In this document: positions 12,216 to 12,936 of the stretch, in pieces
Position numbering within the stretch: position 1 is the stretch's first letter
Layout of the letters: each line of letters starts with the position of its first letter
From: Actinomycetes bacterium
GTDB taxonomy: Bacteria; Actinomycetota; Acidimicrobiia; Acidimicrobiales; Palsa-688
Direction of reading: 5' to 3'
DNA length: 12,936 nucleotides
NCBI GenBank assembly: GCA_021816565.1
Contig: JAKAXN010000097.1
Coordinates: forward strand, 1-12,936
The notes under the pieces: generated by a model
What the model was told of the DNA's origin: nothing
The model's input: the letters and a program-made list of their open reading frames with translations, nothing else
Database searches by the model: none
Made by a program: the position numbers and the translations under genes

Positions 12216-12936
12216 TCAGTCCGACCAGCGGAGCAGGGCGCCGAGCCCCTCGGCCGGTCCTCCGGCCTCGGGTACCAGCCTGACGGCCGCCCCCGACGTC
12301 GCCGCGGCCCGCACGGCAACGTCCACCAGTCGCCCGTCGCCGATCGGCCCGCCGCCCACCCCTTCGACCATCTCGGCCGTGGGCGCCACCGCGGTGGGGT
12401 CGGAGCCGAACCAGGCCCTGCGGGCGTCGGCCGGCACGTCGTGGAAGAGCAGGGCCGCCACCCGGTTCTCGCGCAGGGCCTGCAGCGTGGGTCCGACGCC
12501 CTCCACCGCCCGGTCGTGCCGACCGCGGTGCATGCGGAACTCCTCGAGCACCTCCACTGTCCGGCGGGCCGCGACGGTCTCCACCATCGTCGCCACCTCC
12601 CTGGCGCTGTGGTCGCCGCCGCCGTCCGCGGCGCGGGTGCCGTCCACGGTCGCGGTTCGCCCGGCCACCGGGCCGGGGAGGGCGCCCATCAGCAGCTCCA
12701 CCGAGCGGGGGTCCCCGCCCACCAGCACGATCTCCGGATGCACCTCCTCGCTCAGGCGGCTCACCGCGTCGGCCACCTCCCGGGCGCTCTCGGTCCAGTT
12801 CTCCACGGCATGCTGCTGGTAGCGGCGCTGCGACCACCCTCCGGGAGCGTTGCGGGCGACCGGGTAGCGGTCCGCGGCGCCGGCCTCTTCGTGGCGGTCG
12901 GCGATCCCCGACCCGCTGGCGAACAGGTCGGCTCCC
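12216..12936 (-). CDS. Rv2629-like, Vms1/eRF1-fold (baeRF) protein, 5' end outside window
   Basis: The frame is open to the right edge, so the N-terminus is missing; 239 residues remain. The segment ADRYPVARNAPGGWSQRRYQQHAVENW, then a helix ending EEVHPEIVLVGGDPRSVELL, then a late segment ending in ALLFHDVPADARRAWFGSDP, match the actinobacterial Rv2629 family. That family belongs to the archaeo-eukaryotic release-factor superfamily (baeRF, related to Vms1/ANKZF1), proposed to act at stalled ribosomes. GGWSQRR lies at the place where release-type members carry their catalytic loop; here Q is present in SQRRYQQ. In M. tuberculosis Rv2629 is induced in dormancy; whether that holds here is unknown. 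A short hairpin AGCCGC/GCGGCT (12197-12216) touches the stop. Confidence 0.85.
   Translation of the reverse strand, partial: GADLFASGSGIADRHEEAGAADRYPVARNAPGGWSQRRYQQHAVENWTESAREVADAVSRLSEEVHPEIVLVGGDPRSVELLMGALPGPVAGRTATVDGTRAADGGGDHSAREVATMVETVAARRTVEVLEEFRMHRGRHDRAVEGVGPTLQALRENRVAALLFHDVPADARRAWFGSDPTAVAPTAEMVEGVGGGPIGDGRLVDVAVRAAATSGAAVRLVPEAGGPAEGLGALLRWSD

Noticed and set aside
1..12936. CRISPR arrays, insertion sequences, integrases or phage genes
   Set aside because: No regularly spaced repeats, transposase-like frames or terminal inverted repeats were seen on either strand.

Overview
The window is about 70% GC with GTG/TTG starts, tightly packed genes and few intergenic gaps. A SigH-type sigma factor tail, an actinobacterial P450, an Rv2953/Rv2449c-like saccharopine-dehydrogenase-fold protein, a zeta-toxin module of mycobacterial type and an Rv2629/Vms1-like protein point to a high-GC actinobacterium, perhaps Acidimicrobiia. 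The lineage is inferred from gene content and style, not from a marker gene.

Layout, left to right. 3-266 (+) is the C-terminal end of the sigma factor. 324-3524 (+) holds a histidine phosphatase, a cytochrome P450 and a saccharopine-dehydrogenase-fold oxidoreductase. 3553-4137 (-) is a TMEM165/GDT1-family cation (probably Mn2+) exporter. It is preceded by a well-preserved yybP-ykoY manganese riboswitch (4297-4206, -) with a recognisable candidate expression platform. Divergent from it is a HesB-like protein without cysteines (4405-4683, +), followed by a membrane diguanylate cyclase with intact GGEEF and I-site (4790-6271, +).

6369-8412 (+) is a three-gene operon joined by two identical GTGA stop/start overlaps: a GlcG/HbpS-like protein, an isocitrate-lyase/PEP-mutase superfamily lyase and a peptidase-S51-like protein. 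A predicted lipoprotein (8488-9210, +) follows, then a convergent unrecognised helical protein (9296-9781, -) and tRNA-Thr(TGT) at 10026-10099 (+). The 244 bases between 9781 and the tRNA show no convincing gene.

Downstream of the tRNA, 10131-11111 (-) is a type II toxin-antitoxin module: a ParD-like antitoxin overlapping a zeta-toxin kinase gene that carries one frameshift. An unrecognised and possibly also frameshifted ORF lies upstream of it (about 11151-11531, -). Next come a strong terminator, a four-helix membrane protein (11613-12083, -) and the 3' part of an Rv2629-like release-factor-fold gene running off the right edge (12216-12936, -).

Regulation shows more than usual. A TAGNNT -10 box, often followed within two bases by GGG, recurs upstream of most transcription units. 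At two genes it sits exactly where a leaderless start is expected, and at the phosphatase it predicts a four-codon leaderless upstream ORF. I found no convincing wholly new multi-gene system. The most valuable items are the Mn riboswitch with its RBS-pairing switch, the leaderless architecture, the frameshifted toxin and the GlcG-lyase-S51 operon.
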